Positions 36,809-47,145 are shown, counted from the first letter of the stretch. The stretch: DNA of 64,000 bases from Rhodoblastus sp. (GCF_019449565.1 NZ_JAGRPM010000080.1:79040-143039); one strand, 5' to 3'. Notes: generated from the sequence alone by a model not told the origin. Numbers and translations: made by a program.

Positions 36809-38260
36809 TTGGCCAAAGCCCGCACATCGTTCATCTGCCAGAATTGCGGCGCGGTTTCCCCACGCTGGCAGGGCAAATGCGAAGCCTGCAATGAATGGAA
36901 CACGCTGGTCGAAGAGGCGCCTTCGGCGGGCATTGGGGCGCTTGCCGCGCGCAACGCCAAAAAGGGCCGCGTCTTTGCGCTGGAAGGCCTGATCGGGGAA
37001 GCCAAGCCCGCCCCGCGCCTGCTTTCCGGCATGGCGGAACTGGACCGCGTCACCGGCGGCGGCTTCGTCCCCGGATCAGTCCTGCTGATCGGCGGCGAGC
37101 CGGGCATCGGCAAATCCACCCTGCTGATCCAGGCCTGCGCCGCGCTGGCGCGGCGCGGCGAGCGCGTGGTCTATATTTCCGGCGAGGAGGCGGCCGCCCA
37201 GGTGCGTTTGCGCGCCGAGCGGCTAGGCCTGAGCGACGCGCCGGTTGAACTGGCGGCGGAAACCTCGGTCGAGGACATTATCGCCACGCTTTCGACGGGA
37301 CGGCTTCCGGCGCTGGTGGTGATCGATTCGATCCAGACCATGTGGACCGAAACCGCCGAGGCGACGCCCGGCACCGTGACCCAGGTGCGCTGCGCGGCGC
37401 AGGCGCTGATCCGTTTCGCCAAACTGTCGGGCGCCTGCGTGATTCTCGTGGGCCACGTGACCAAGGACGGCCAGATCGCAGGCCCGCGCGTTGTGGAGCA
37501 TATGGTCGACGCGGTCGCCTCCTTCGAAGGCGAAGGCTCGCATCATTTCCGCATCCTTCGCAACGTCAAGAACCGTTTCGGGCCAACTGACGAGATCGGC
37601 GTGTTCGAAATGACTGGCGCCGGCCTGTCCGAAGTCGCCAATCCCTCCGCGCTCTTTCTCGCGGGGCGCGACGGCTCGGCGCCGGGCGCGGCGGTCTTCG
37701 CAGGCATGGAGGGGACCCGGCCCGTGCTGGTCGAGATCCAGGCTTTGGTGGCGCCCAGCGCGCTCGGCACGCCGCGCCGCGCGGTGGTCGGCTGGGACCC
37801 GAATCGCCTCTCGATGCTCGTCGCCGTTCTGGAGACCCATGGCCGCGTTCGGCTCGGGCAGCATGACATTTATCTCAGCGTGGCGGGCGGCGTGAAAATT
37901 TCGGAGCCCGCCGCCGACCTCGCCGCAGCCGCCGCGCTCGTGTCCTCGCTCACCGGCGCCGTGCTGCCGCAAGACATGGTGTTTTTCGGCGAGGTCGCCT
38001 TATCCGGCGCCGTCCGCCCATCGCCGCACGCCAATTTGCGGCTCAAGGAAGCCGCAAAGCTCGGCTTTTCTCGCGCTGTCGCGCCACAGGGACCGCAGGA
38101 GGGCGAGGGCGCCGGCAAGAATGCGGGAATAGTCCAGCGCCCGGTCCGCCACATCGGGGAGGCCATCGCCGATATCGCCGCCCTCGGCCGGGGCGTCTCC
38201 TCGGCGCCGACGAGAGAAGCGCCAAGAGAATCGCAAAGATCCGCGCGCGCCGCCGTTTAA
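36809..38260 (+). CDS. radA: DNA repair protein RadA
   Basis: A 483-aa branch-migration factor acting with RecA. The N-terminal zinc finger is FICQNCGA then CEACNEW. The RecA-like core has Walker A GGEPGIGKSTL and the RadA-specific KNRFG motif. The C-terminal Lon-like domain follows, with DIYLSVAGGVKI. Start choice: TTG at 36809 gives MAKARTSF, the typical RadA opening, with GGA upstream; a TTG ten codons earlier is possible. Sits between alr and cvpA. Confidence 0.95.
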   Translation: MAKARTSFICQNCGAVSPRWQGKCEACNEWNTLVEEAPSAGIGALAARNAKKGRVFALEGLIGEAKPAPRLLSGMAELDRVTGGGFVPGSVLLIGGEPGIGKSTLLIQACAALARRGERVVYISGEEAAAQVRLRAERLGLSDAPVELAAETSVEDIIATLSTGRLPALVVIDSIQTMWTETAEATPGTVTQVRCAAQALIRFAKLSGACVILVGHVTKDGQIAGPRVVEHMVDAVASFEGEGSHHFRILRNVKNRFGPTDEIGVFEMTGAGLSEVANPSALFLAGRDGSAPGAAVFAGMEGTRPVLVEIQALVAPSALGTPRRAVVGWDPNRLSMLVAVLETHGRVRLGQHDIYLSVAGGVKISEPAADLAAAAALVSSLTGAVLPQDMVFFGEVALSGAVRPSPHANLRLKEAAKLGFSRAVAPQGPQEGEGAGKNAGIVQRPVRHIGEAIADIAALGRGVSSAPTREAPRESQRSARAAV

Positions 38261-38403
38261 ACTGCTGGCGCTGAGCCTATCGACGCCAGAGGCCGCATTA
38301 GCTATAAGCTTGCGCGAAGAAAGACGGCGGAAGGTCGCCTCCCTTGTCTTCCGCTCCCGGCTACTGCGCCGACACCTGATTTCATCGCTGTTCGAGGCGC
38401 CGA

Positions 38404-39141
38404 ATGCCGTCTTATCTTGACCTGGGTCTACTCGCCGTCGTCCTCATATCAGCTCTGCTCGCTACGGTGCGAGGCTTCACCCGCGAAGTCATGGCGATTT
38501 TCTCCTGGGGCGCGGCGGCGGCGGCGGCGGTCTATTTTTATCCGCTTCTGCTCCCCAAACTCGCCGACCCCGCCTCGCCGGTCTTTATCAGCAAGGAGGC
38601 CCTGCGCCCCTATGCCGCCGGCGCCGCGATCTTCTTCGTCGCGCTGATTGTCGTCTCCTTCATCACCATCCGCATTTCGGACGCGATTCTCGATTCCAAG
38701 ATCGGCGCGCTCGACCGCTCGCTGGGCTTCCTGTTCGGCGCGGTGCGCGGCCTGCTGCTCTGCGCCATCGCCTTCATCTTCTTCAATTGGCTCGCCCCGG
38801 AAGCCGGCAGCCCCACGACTGCCGCCAATGGCTCCAGCACGGCCCTGCGCAATCAATGGCTGGCCAATTCCCGCAGCCTGCCGCTCCTCAAGGCGACAAG
38901 CGACCAATTGCTCGCGCTTCTCCCCGACGATCCCGACGGCCTGCTGGCGAAATTCAAGAAGCCCAAGCTGCCCGCCACCGGCGAAGAGGCGCCGCCTCCG
39001 GAATCCGATTCCGAGCCGAAAGCCGTGCCCGCGACGCCGTCGCCTCCGGTCCCGCCGGCGCGTCCCGGCAGGCCGGCGCCGGCACCCGCCGCGCCTGACG
39101 ACAAGAAAACCATCGACAATCTTCTCAAGAACACCCGCTGA
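38404..39141 (+). CDS. CvpA family protein
   Basis: A 245-aa membrane protein with four predicted helices in the first 130 residues. The CvpA signature includes RGFTREVMAIFSWGAAA and IGALDRSLGFLFGAVRG. CvpA was linked to colicin V export and envelope stress in enterobacteria. The C-terminal 100 residues are cytoplasmic or periplasmic, Pro-rich and poorly conserved. It lies directly before purF, the well-known cvpA-purF pair. Confidence 0.9.
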   Translation: MPSYLDLGLLAVVLISALLATVRGFTREVMAIFSWGAAAAAAVYFYPLLLPKLADPASPVFISKEALRPYAAGAAIFFVALIVVSFITIRISDAILDSKIGALDRSLGFLFGAVRGLLLCAIAFIFFNWLAPEAGSPTTAANGSSTALRNQWLANSRSLPLLKATSDQLLALLPDDPDGLLAKFKKPKLPATGEEAPPPESDSEPKAVPATPSPPVPPARPGRPAPAPAAPDDKKTIDNLLKNTR

Positions 39142-39285
39142 TCGAGATTAAGGCCCTGCGGCGCTGGAAATTTCGGCAAAGACTTTCCATTTGTCGCACA
39201 GAGGTTTATTGAGCACTCTTTCGCTAATGGGGCGATAGATACGCCTCGCGCGCTGGTGATTTCGCGCGCAACTGGAGCCAGAAAA

Positions 39286-40785
39286 ATGGATCAATCCGGT
39301 GCGGGGCGAGGCTTGTCCGCCAATGACGACATGGCGGCGGATTTCGACATGGACGCCGACCGCTTGCGCGAGGAATGCGGCGTTTTCGGCATTTTCGGCC
39401 ATCCCGACGCGGCGGCCATCACCGCGCTCGGCCTCCACGCGCTCCAGCATCGCGGCCAGGAAGCGGCCGGCATCGTGTCCTATGACGGACGGCGCTTCAA
39501 TTCCGAGCGCCGCATGGGCATGGTCGGCGACACCTTCTCCAAGGCCTCGACAATCGAACGCCTGCCGGGTGACCGCGCCATCGGCCATGTGCGCTATTCG
39601 ACGACCGGCGAAACCATTCTCCGCAATGTCCAGCCGCTGTTCGCCGAGCTCGATTCGGGCGGCTTTGCAGTCGCGCATAATGGCAATCTCACCAATGCCC
39701 TGACCCACCGCCGCGAACTGATCCGCGCCGGCGCGATCTATCAATCGACCTCCGATACCGAAGTCGTGCTCCATCTCGTCGCCCGCAGCCGCAAACATTC
39801 GGTCGTCGATCGCTTCATCGAGGCGCTGCGCCAACTCGAAGGCGCCTATGCCTTCGTAGCCATGAGCAACAAGAAGCTGATTGGCGCGCGCGATCCGCTC
39901 GGCATCCGTCCGCTGGTGCTCGGCCAGCTCGATGGCCATTATATTCTGGCTTCGGAAACCTGCGCGCTCGACATCATTGGCGCCCATTTCATCCGCGACG
40001 TCGAGAATGGCGAAATCGTTGTTATTTCTGAGGATGGGCTGGAAAGCGTCCGTCCTTTTCCGCGCCAGCCCGCCCGGCCCTGCATCTTCGAATATATCTA
40101 TTTCGCCCGCCCCGATTCCATCGTCCACGGCCGCTCGGTCTATGACGTGCGCAAGGAAATGGGCGCGCAGCTTGCGCGGGAGAACCCGCTCGACGCCGAC
40201 GTCGTCGTGCCCGTGCCCGATTCCGGCGTTCCGGCGGCGATTGGCTACGCCCGCGCCTCTGGAATTCCCTTCGAGCTTGGCATCATCCGCAACCATTATG
40301 TTGGCCGCACCTTCATCCAGCCGACGCAAACGGTGCGCGAGCTCGGCGTGCGCATGAAACATTCGGCCAATCGCGCGGTGGTCGCCGGCAAGCGGATCGT
40401 GTTGCTGGACGATTCCATCGTGCGCGGCACGACTTCCGTGAAAATCGTGCAGATGATGCGTGAGGCTGGCGCCAAGGAAGTGCATTTCCGCATTTCGTCG
40501 CCGCCGATCACTTATCCCGATTATTATGGCATCGACACGCCGCAGCGCGACAAATTGCTGGCCGCGACCCACACTCTGGAAGAGATGCGCGCGTGGATCG
40601 GCGCGGATTCCCTCGCCTTCCTGTCGGTGGACGGCATCTATCGCGCGATGGGCTGCGACGGCCGCGACCCGAATCGTCCGCAATTCACCGACCATTGCTT
40701 CACTGGCGATTATCCGACGACGCTGACCGACATGAACGGCAAGGATATTCGCGCGCAATTGTCGCTGCTCGCCGAAACCGGCTGA
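39286..40785 (+). CDS. purF: Amidophosphoribosyltransferase
   Basis: A 499-aa enzyme performing the first step of purine synthesis, glutamine plus PRPP to phosphoribosylamine. A propeptide of about 30 residues precedes the Ntn nucleophile Cys31 in EECGVFGIFG. HALQHRGQEAAG, RYSTTGE and HNGNLTN build the glutaminase site, and VLLDDSIVRGTTS is the PRPP motif. The ATG at 39286 has GGAG nine bases before it. An SDR gene follows after 21 bp. Confidence 0.96.
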   Translation: MDQSGAGRGLSANDDMAADFDMDADRLREECGVFGIFGHPDAAAITALGLHALQHRGQEAAGIVSYDGRRFNSERRMGMVGDTFSKASTIERLPGDRAIGHVRYSTTGETILRNVQPLFAELDSGGFAVAHNGNLTNALTHRRELIRAGAIYQSTSDTEVVLHLVARSRKHSVVDRFIEALRQLEGAYAFVAMSNKKLIGARDPLGIRPLVLGQLDGHYILASETCALDIIGAHFIRDVENGEIVVISEDGLESVRPFPRQPARPCIFEYIYFARPDSIVHGRSVYDVRKEMGAQLARENPLDADVVVPVPDSGVPAAIGYARASGIPFELGIIRNHYVGRTFIQPTQTVRELGVRMKHSANRAVVAGKRIVLLDDSIVRGTTSVKIVQMMREAGAKEVHFRISSPPITYPDYYGIDTPQRDKLLAATHTLEEMRAWIGADSLAFLSVDGIYRAMGCDGRDPNRPQFTDHCFTGDYPTTLTDMNGKDIRAQLSLLAETG

Positions 40786-40806
40786 CCCACCAAACAGGCC
40801 TCTCTC

Positions 40807-41574
40807 ATGTCTGACCTTTCCTCGCCCGGCGGCAAGCTTGCCGGCCGTATAGCCCTCGTCACCGGCGCCTCGCGCGGCGTTGGGCGCGCCGTCGCGCTCG
40901 AACTCGCGCGGCGCGGCGCCCATGTCATCGCCATGGCGCGGACCCAGGGCGCGCTCGAGGCGCTGGACGATGAAATCCGGGCGCTCGGCGGCGAGGCCAC
41001 TCTCGTTCCCTGCGACGTCACGGATTTCGCGGCGCTCGACCGTCTCGGCGCCGCGATTCACGAACGCTGGGGCAAGCTCGACATCTTCGTCGGCAATGCC
41101 GGCGTGCTCGGCCCGCTGACGCCGATCTCCCATTGCGACCCGGACAAGTGGGATAAGCTTTTCGCGGTCAATGTCACGGCCAATTACCGCCTGCTGCGCT
41201 CGCTCGACCCGCTGCTACGCGCCTCGGACGCCGGCCGCGTCGTTCTCATCTCCTCCGGCGCGGCGCAAAGGGCGGACTACCGCGCGTTTTGGGGGCCTTA
41301 TGCGGTGTCAAAAGCCGCGCTCGACGCGATCCTGCGCTCCTATGCCGCCGATGTGGTCAATGTCTCGAATATCAAGGCGATGAGCGTCAATCCCGGCCCG
41401 CTGCGCACGAAAATGCGCGCCTCGGCCATGCCGGGCGAAGACCCGGCGACCCTGCGCACGCCCGAGGAATTCGCGCCGAAGCTGGTCGATCTGTGCGGGC
41501 CGGACTGGACCGAGACCGGCCGGATCTACGACTTCCCGACCGACAAGGTGCTGTCCTTCCAGGGGCCGGCTTAA
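40807..41574 (+). CDS. SDR-family oxidoreductase
   Basis: A 255-aa short-chain dehydrogenase. The Rossmann motif is TGASRGVGRAVA, NAG occurs as GNAGVLGPL, and the catalytic Ser and Tyr-x-x-x-Lys are in ISSGAA and YAVSKAA. It resembles YciK-type enzymes of unknown substrate. It follows purF closely on the same strand in many alphaproteobacteria and may be co-transcribed. The substrate cannot be predicted. Confidence 0.85.
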   Translation: MSDLSSPGGKLAGRIALVTGASRGVGRAVALELARRGAHVIAMARTQGALEALDDEIRALGGEATLVPCDVTDFAALDRLGAAIHERWGKLDIFVGNAGVLGPLTPISHCDPDKWDKLFAVNVTANYRLLRSLDPLLRASDAGRVVLISSGAAQRADYRAFWGPYAVSKAALDAILRSYAADVVNVSNIKAMSVNPGPLRTKMRASAMPGEDPATLRTPEEFAPKLVDLCGPDWTETGRIYDFPTDKVLSFQGPA

Positions 41575-41604
41575 GAAAAAAGCGCGCGCCCGAGGCTGCT
41601 CCGC

Positions 41605-42036
41605 TCAAGCGATATTGGCCGCGAAAGCCCGCGCGATCAGTCGATGGAACGGCATGATCGCCAGGAGATAGGCGCGGCCAAGGGCGTTGTGGCGGCGCAC
41701 GATCGTCGTCAGCGTGGCGACGCCGCAAGCGACAGTCACCACAATACGAGAATCGAGATGGCGGTCGTCAAAGCCCATGACCGCGCGTTCGGGCGTTTCC
41801 GAGATCATAGGAAAACCTGATGAAGGCGCGGGCTTCAGTCCGAAAGGCCCGACCAGCTTGTCGCGCAGAGCCATCAGTGTGGCCGCCCAGCGCGGGGCGT
41901 TGGCGAAGGCGCGGCGCGTGGCTTCCGCTGCGTTTATTCCCACCGGAATGGAGACGGCATAGGCGTCGGCGAAGTCATGGCCCGGCAGCAGGGAGTCGCA
42001 ATCGACGGGCGGCGGAACGCTGCTGACGACTTGCAT
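41605..42036 (-). CDS. DUF2867-like protein
   Basis: A 143-aa protein starting MQVVSSVPPP, with HDFADAYAVSIP, a central WAATLMALRDKLVGPFGL, and C-terminal AYLLAIMPFHRLIARAF. These segments match the DUF2867 pattern. No catalytic residues are known for the family, and no signal peptide or clear membrane anchor is present. The ATG at 42036 has GTGGA upstream. It lies downstream of der and converges with the SDR gene. Confidence 0.65.
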   Translation of the reverse strand: MQVVSSVPPPVDCDSLLPGHDFADAYAVSIPVGINAAEATRRAFANAPRWAATLMALRDKLVGPFGLKPAPSSGFPMISETPERAVMGFDDRHLDSRIVVTVACGVATLTTIVRRHNALGRAYLLAIMPFHRLIARAFAANIA

Positions 42037-42067
42037 TCCACGAGAATAGGCCGGTGGGGCAGAAAAG

Positions 42068-43483
42068 TCACCGCCGCCGCTTTTTCCCCGCATAGGGATT
42101 GTCGCCCTGCTTCAAGGTGAGGCGGATCGGCGTGCCGGGCAGCGCGAAGGTCTGGCGCAGGCTATTGACGAGATAGCGCTGATATGAGTCCGGCAGCTCG
42201 TCGAGCTGGTTGCCGAAAACCACGAAATGCGGCGGCCTCGCCTTGGGCTGGGTCATGTAGCGGATCTTGATGCGGCGTCCCGCCACCGCCGGCGGCGGAT
42301 TCTGGTCGATCGCGCCTTCGAGCCAGCGGTTGAGCCGACCTGTCGAAATGCGCCGGTTCCAGATTTCATGCGCCTTGATCGCCGCTTCAATCAGGGCGTC
42401 GACGCCCTGCCCCGTCGCGCCCGAAACCGGAACCACCGCCGCGCCGCGTACCTGCGGCAGCAGGCGCTCGGCCTCCTCGCGCAGTTCGACCAGTTTCGCG
42501 CCCTTGTCCTCGATCAGGTCCCATTTATTGACGCCGATAACGAGCGCCCGGCCCTCGCGCGCGGCGAGGTCGGTAATGGTCAGGTCCTGCTTCTCGAAGG
42601 GAATGGTTGCGTCCAGCAAGATGACGACGACTTCGGCGAAGCGCACGGCGCGCAGGGCGTCGGCGGCGGCGAGCTTTTCGAGCTTGTCATCGATGCGGGC
42701 GCGCCTGCGCAGGCCCGCAGTGTCGAACACCTTGAGCGCGCGCTCCTGCTCGCCTTTGCGCCAGACATATTCGACGCCGATGGAATCGCGCGTGACCCCC
42801 GCCTCCGGCCCGACCAGAAGGCGGTCTTCGCCGAGCAGGCGGTTGATGAGCGTGGATTTGCCCGCATTGGGGCGGCCGACGATGGCGATGCGCAGCGGCT
42901 TGGTGGGGTCGAGCTCGCTGCCGTCCTCGTCATCGGCGAGAACCAGCCTTTCGCGCACGTCCTCGTCGTCTTCCGACAGCGCCGTGGCTTCCGGCAAGGC
43001 GGTGAGCAGCGACGCATAGAGTTCGGCCAGGCCGTCGCCATGTTCGGCGGATAGGGCGACCGGATCGCCCAGGCCGAGCGCGAAGGCGTCATAGGCGCCC
43101 GCCTCGCCTGCCCGCCCTTCGGCCTTATTGGCGATGACGATCAGCGGCTTGCCCGCGCGGCGCGCCAGCGCGGCGAAATGCCGGTCTTCCGGGGTGACGC
43201 CGACGCGCGCGTCCATCACGAAGAAGATCGCGTCCGCGTCCTCAATCGCCGCCTCGGTCTGGGCGCGCATCCGGCCGGTGAGCGTCTCGATGCCGCCCTC
43301 TTCCAGACCCGCCGTGTCGATGATGGTGAAATTCAGGTCGCCGAGCTTCGCCTCGCCCGCGCGTCGGTCGCGCGTGACGCCCGGCTGGTCGTCGACAAGC
43401 GCGAGCTTTTTGCCGACGAGCCGGTTGAACAAGGTGGACTTGCCGACATTGGGACGGCCGATGATGGCGACGGTAAAGGTCAT
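42068..43483 (-). CDS. der: Ribosome-associated GTPase Der
   Basis: A 471-aa tandem-GTPase required for 50S assembly. Both G1 loops are visible: [14 protein letters not shown] at the start and [14 protein letters not shown] near residue 205. G4 motifs are NKAE and NKWD. The C-terminal KH-like domain includes [15 protein letters not shown]. The ATG overlaps the stop of the YfgM-like gene by one base (TAATG), so the two are coupled. Confidence 0.96.
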   Translation of the reverse strand: MTFTVAIIGRPNVGKSTLFNRLVGKKLALVDDQPGVTRDRRAGEAKLGDLNFTIIDTAGLEEGGIETLTGRMRAQTEAAIEDADAIFFVMDARVGVTPEDRHFAALARRAGKPLIVIANKAEGRAGEAGAYDAFALGLGDPVALSAEHGDGLAELYASLLTALPEATALSEDDEDVRERLVLADDEDGSELDPTKPLRIAIVGRPNAGKSTLINRLLGEDRLLVGPEAGVTRDSIGVEYVWRKGEQERALKVFDTAGLRRRARIDDKLEKLAAADALRAVRFAEVVVILLDATIPFEKQDLTITDLAAREGRALVIGVNKWDLIEDKGAKLVELREEAERLLPQVRGAAVVPVSGATGQGVDALIEAAIKAHEIWNRRISTGRLNRWLEGAIDQNPPPAVAGRRIKIRYMTQPKARPPHFVVFGNQLDELPDSYQRYLVNSLRQTFALPGTPIRLTLKQGDNPYAGKKRRR

Positions 43484-44202
43484 TATCTCTTGGGGTTCTG
43501 GTCGGCCGGCTTGTCAGAAGCAGGCTTGTCGGGCGCCGGCGGGGCGGCTGCCGGCGTGAATTTGCCTCCGCCGCGCACCAGCGACAGATAGGCGTTGACT
43601 TGCTGGCGCAGGCCCTCGGGCGCCTTGCTATCGACCACGATCTGGTCGAACCATTTGCCGGCGTCTTCGAAATCGCCGCGCTTCAGAGCGGCGAGGCCGA
43701 GAAACTCCCGCGCGGTATGGCGGAAGGAGCCGTCCAGTAGCGGAGTCAGACGCTGCTCCAGTTCGGCCTTGCCGGCCTCATCGACGCGCAACAGGGCGGC
43801 GCGCAGGCGGGCGACATCCCGAAGCAGACTGTCGAGCGCGACGTCGGCGGCGAGCGCGTCCAGCTCCTTGACGGCCGCAGCGCGGTCCGACAAGGCGCGC
43901 TCTTCGGCGGCGCGCAGCTGCGCCAGCGTATGGTAGCCTTGCGGGGCGTTTTTGGCGATTTCCTCGAAGGCGGCGGCCGCGGCTTCGGGCTTGTTGTCAT
44001 GGGAGAGCGCCTGCGCCGCCGCATAGGCCGCGCCAGCCGCTTCGGCGCGGGTCTGGCGCTGATGGCTCAGGAAGACAAATATGGCGGTTCCGACTACGAT
44101 CGCGGCTGCCAAGCCATAGACGACGATGGAATATCGCGACCACAGCCGTTTCAATACGTCAGTGCGGACGTCTTCATCGACTTCGCGGAAAATATCGGCC
44201 AT
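43483..44202 (-). CDS. YfgM-like tetratricopeptide membrane protein
   Basis: A 239-aa protein. One membrane helix near residues 25-45 ([21 protein letters not shown]) follows a short cytoplasmic N-terminus [12 protein letters not shown]. Periplasmic TPR-like helical repeats cover residues about 60-205. The tail is Pro/Lys/Asp-rich. YfgM in E. coli binds the SecYEG translocon with PpiD and is encoded near der, as here. Direct evidence for that function is lacking in this lineage. Confidence 0.8.
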   Translation of the reverse strand: MADIFREVDEDVRTDVLKRLWSRYSIVVYGLAAAIVVGTAIFVFLSHQRQTRAEAAGAAYAAAQALSHDNKPEAAAAAFEEIAKNAPQGYHTLAQLRAAEERALSDRAAAVKELDALAADVALDSLLRDVARLRAALLRVDEAGKAELEQRLTPLLDGSFRHTAREFLGLAALKRGDFEDAGKWFDQIVVDSKAPEGLRQQVNAYLSLVRGGGKFTPAAAPPAPDKPASDKPADQNPKR

Positions 44203-44312
44203 TTCGTTTTTCCCTTGCGCCTTTCGCCTTTCGCCTTGCGGTTAGCACGGCGCGGCGCCAAAGGCGAGCTTTCCGCTGGCCAATTCGGCCCGCCTTGCAC
44301 TAGTTAAGGCCG

Positions 44313-45734
44313 ATGAACCAGACATCCCGCTCCCAATCTCCCTCCCCCGCGCCCGTCCATGTCGTGGGCGGCGGCCTCGCCGGCTCCGAAGCCGCCTGGC
44401 AGATCGCGCGCGCCGGCGTTCCCGTCGTGCTGCATGAAATGCGGCCCGAACGCGCGACGGATGCGCACAAGACCGGGTTCTGCGCGGAACTGGTCTGCTC
44501 CAACTCCTTCCGCTCCGACGACGCCGGGACCAATGCCGTCGGCGTGCTCCATCGCGAGATGCGGGCGATGGAATCGCTCATCATGCGCTGCGCCGATTCC
44601 CATCAGGTGCCGGCGGGCGGCGCGCTGGCGGTGGACCGCGACGGCTTCGCCGCAGCCGTGACCCAGGCGCTGGAAGGCGAGCCGCTGATCGAGATCCGCC
44701 GCGAGGAGATCGCGGGCCTGCCGCCGGCGGAATGGGATAATGTCATCATTGCCTCGGGTCCGCTGACCTCACCGGCGCTGGCTCAGGCCATCGGCGCGCT
44801 GACCGGCGAGGCCGAGCTGGCCTTTTACGACGCCATCGCGCCGATCGTGCATTTCGACTCCATCGACATGGACAAGGCCTGGCTGCAATCGCGCTACGAC
44901 AAGGCCGGACCGGGCGGCACAGGCGCGGATTACGTCAATTGTCCGCTCGACCGCGAGCAATATGAGGCCTTCGTCACTTCCTTGATCGACGGCCCCAAGA
45001 CGGAATTCAAGGATTTCGAGAAGACGCCCTATTTCGACGGCTGCCTTCCCATCGAGGTTATGGCCGAGCGCGGGCGCGAGACCCTGCGTCATGGTCCCAT
45101 GAAGCCGGTGGGCCTCACGAACCCGCATAACCCGACCGTCAAGGCTTATGCGATTGTTCAGCTTCGGCAGGATAACACTTTGGGCACGCTATATAATATG
45201 GTCGGGTTTCAGACCAAGCTGCTTTACGGCGCGCAGGTCGAGACCTTCCGGAAGATACCCGGGCTGGAGCGCGCGGAATTCGCGCGGCTGGGCGGGCTCC
45301 ACCGCAATACATTCCTCAATTCGCCCAAGGTTCTCGATAAAGCCTTGCGGCTCAAGGCCCAGCCGCGCCTGCGCTTCGCGGGCCAGATCACCGGCTGCGA
45401 AGGCTATGTCGAAAGCGCGGCGGTCGGCTTGATCGCCGGGCGCATGGCCGCGCTCGAACGCCTCGGGCGCGAGTTGCAGGCGCCGCCGCTGACCACCGCC
45501 ATCGGCGCCCTGCTCAACCACATCACCGGCGGCCATATCGAGACCATCGATGCCGGGCCGCGCAGCTTCCAGCCGATGAACGTCAATTTCGGCCTGTTCC
45601 CGCCGCTCGACTTCACGCCCAAGGCAGAAGACGGCAAGAGAATGCGCGGGCCGGAAAAGGCCATCGCCAAAAAGCGCGCGCTTTCCGCGCGGGCCGAAGA
45701 CGATCTGCGCGGCTGGCTGTCAGCCGCGCAATAA
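44313..45734 (+). CDS. trmFO: Folate-dependent tRNA(uracil-54) C5-methyltransferase
   Basis: A 473-aa flavoprotein making ribothymidine-54 in tRNA with methylenetetrahydrofolate. The FAD motif is [13 protein letters not shown], followed by [14 protein letters not shown] and CSNSFRSDD; the central [13 protein letters not shown] and [12 protein letters not shown] are typical. TrmFO replaces TrmA in many alphaproteobacteria. It is divergent from the YfgM-like gene and convergent with a small hypothetical gene. Confidence 0.95.
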   Translation: MNQTSRSQSPSPAPVHVVGGGLAGSEAAWQIARAGVPVVLHEMRPERATDAHKTGFCAELVCSNSFRSDDAGTNAVGVLHREMRAMESLIMRCADSHQVPAGGALAVDRDGFAAAVTQALEGEPLIEIRREEIAGLPPAEWDNVIIASGPLTSPALAQAIGALTGEAELAFYDAIAPIVHFDSIDMDKAWLQSRYDKAGPGGTGADYVNCPLDREQYEAFVTSLIDGPKTEFKDFEKTPYFDGCLPIEVMAERGRETLRHGPMKPVGLTNPHNPTVKAYAIVQLRQDNTLGTLYNMVGFQTKLLYGAQVETFRKIPGLERAEFARLGGLHRNTFLNSPKVLDKALRLKAQPRLRFAGQITGCEGYVESAAVGLIAGRMAALERLGRELQAPPLTTAIGALLNHITGGHIETIDAGPRSFQPMNVNFGLFPPLDFTPKAEDGKRMRGPEKAIAKKRALSARAEDDLRGWLSAAQ

Positions 45735-45747
45735 GCCGCTCGCTATC

Positions 45748-46062
45748 TTACAGCGAGACATAGACGAATTTCGGCCCTTGGAGCGCTGGATAGTTTTCGC
45801 GCAGGGCCTTGGCGATCTTGCCCACCAGGGACTTGTCGCTGGCGGCGGAAGGGCCGACGAAATCCGTTCCTGACATCCAGGTCTCGAAAAAGCAGTGCAG
45901 GCCTTCGTCATATTCCGGACCAGTCGGATTGGCGCTCTTGTCGGAAAGCGACGCGATCCCGGCAGGATCGACCTCCAGCCGCCAGTCGCGATCGTCGATT
46001 TGGGACGCGAGAAGTTTCGCAAGATCGCCGTCGGTCCAATTTCCCTTGAGGTCGAGCGTCAT
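45748..46062 (-). CDS. Hypothetical protein, 104 aa
   Basis: A small protein beginning MTLDLKGNWTDGDLAKLLAS and ending FVYVSL. No family was recognised. Predicted alpha/beta content without signal or membrane segments. The start at 46062 has AGGGA upstream. It converges with trmFO with 13 bases between the stops. Codon use resembles real genes here. Confidence 0.6.
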   Translation of the reverse strand: MTLDLKGNWTDGDLAKLLASQIDDRDWRLEVDPAGIASLSDKSANPTGPEYDEGLHCFFETWMSGTDFVGPSAASDKSLVGKIAKALRENYPALQGPKFVYVSL

Positions 46063-46224
46063 GGTTTGATCCCTGTTCCGTGGCTTCCGGCCGCGCACGC
46101 GTGAGGCCTGTAGCAATAACGACACGCGTCGGAAGAAGCAGAGAATGGGCCAAGGCCTGAGTGGGCTTCACGCCAGGCGCGGCACGAATATTGATTGTCC
46201 GGCGAGCGAAGACGCGAGACCGCC

Positions 46225-46890
46225 ATGCCAGAAATCATCGAAGGCCCCAAACTCGCCGCGCTTTCCTGCGGCAAGCCCACCTATCTTGTCGTCATGCTTC
46301 ATGGCGAGGGCGAGAAGGGTCAGGATATGGCCGATCTGGCACTCGGCTGGGCGCCGGGCATGATCAAGGCTGATTTCATCGCGCTTGAGGCGCCTTTCCG
46401 GGACGCCGAGGGGCGCGCGGTCTGGCGCGATCCGGCCCGGCCCGGCGACTCCATCGCCGAAGCCGCGACCGCGCTTGACGCCTATCTCGACGCGCAATTG
46501 GCGCGGACCCGCCTGCCCGCCTCGCATGTCGCTCTGGTCGGCTTTGGCGAGGGCGCGGAACTTGCGCTTGACGTCGGCCTGCGCCGGCCCGAGCCTTTCG
46601 CGGCCTTGGTCGGCTTTTCAGGCGCCTATCACGCCGCCGGGCTGCCGGTCGGCGCTTTTTCCGCCGCGCCGACTCTTCTCGTCCATGGCGAGGCGGATGG
46701 CGAAGCGCCTTATTCCGGCATGCTTGCGCTCAAGGAGGCGTTGAAATCATGCGGCGCGCCGGTCTGGAGTTTCAAGCGGCCCGGCCTCGGCCATGAGATC
46801 GACGGAGAGGGCGCGGACGCGGCTGGCGCCTTTCTGGCCCGCCATGTCAAACATCAAAATCCGCAACATCAAGAAGCCGACCACGACTAG
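46225..46890 (+). CDS. Esterase-fold protein lacking the nucleophile serine
   Basis: A 221-aa alpha/beta-hydrolase of the phospholipase/carboxylesterase type. The oxyanion region VVMLHGEGEKGQDM, the acid Asp158 in LVHGEADGE and His190 in GLGHEI are in place. The nucleophile elbow reads GFGEG, with Gly108 where GFSQG-type enzymes have serine. As read, the classical triad is incomplete, so the protein may be inactive, bind a ligand, or act by another mechanism. The ATG at 46225 fits the family start. Two small hypothetical genes follow on the same strand. Confidence 0.75.
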   Translation: MPEIIEGPKLAALSCGKPTYLVVMLHGEGEKGQDMADLALGWAPGMIKADFIALEAPFRDAEGRAVWRDPARPGDSIAEAATALDAYLDAQLARTRLPASHVALVGFGEGAELALDVGLRRPEPFAALVGFSGAYHAAGLPVGAFSAAPTLLVHGEADGEAPYSGMLALKEALKSCGAPVWSFKRPGLGHEIDGEGADAAGAFLARHVKHQNPQHQEADHD

Positions 46891-46899
46891 GAGGTAGCC

Positions 46900-47106
46900 A
46901 TGCCGATGAACGAAGAAGATATCCAGGCCGGCAAATGCTATTCGGCCGGATCGGATAATTACAAGGTCCTGACCATCACCCGCCAGATCGTCACCTATCA
47001 GGCCTGGCCGAAAGGCGGCAAGTTCAGCCCTCTTCGCATCAATTGCGGCCTGAAGGCCTTTGCCGCCGCCGTCCGCAAGGAAATTATCTGTCCTGCCGGC
47101 ATATAA
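46900..47106 (+). CDS. Small hypothetical protein, 68 aa
   Basis: Begins MPMNEEDIQAGKCYSAG nine bases after the esterase-like stop, with a GAGGTAG site. Beta-rich, with three cysteines, including one near the C-terminus. The close spacing suggests co-transcription with the esterase-like gene. The family was not recognised; length, ribosome site and codon use support it as real. Confidence 0.6.
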   Translation: MPMNEEDIQAGKCYSAGSDNYKVLTITRQIVTYQAWPKGGKFSPLRINCGLKAFAAAVRKEIICPAGI

Positions 47107-47115
47107 CGCCAGATC

Positions 47116-47145
47116 TTGTTACGCGAGGTCTTGTTACGCGAGGTC
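47116..47145. repeat. Tandem 15-bp direct repeat
   Basis: TTGTTACGCGAGGTC is present twice in perfect tandem (47116-47130, 47131-47145), followed by the start of a third copy. It lies in the gap before the 77-aa gene. It may be a slippage product or a regulatory iteron. Confidence 0.8.

Noticed and set aside
39148..41133. 661-codon minus-strand frame opposite purF
   Set aside because: Complete antisense overlap with purF and the SDR gene; composition typical of a shadow frame.
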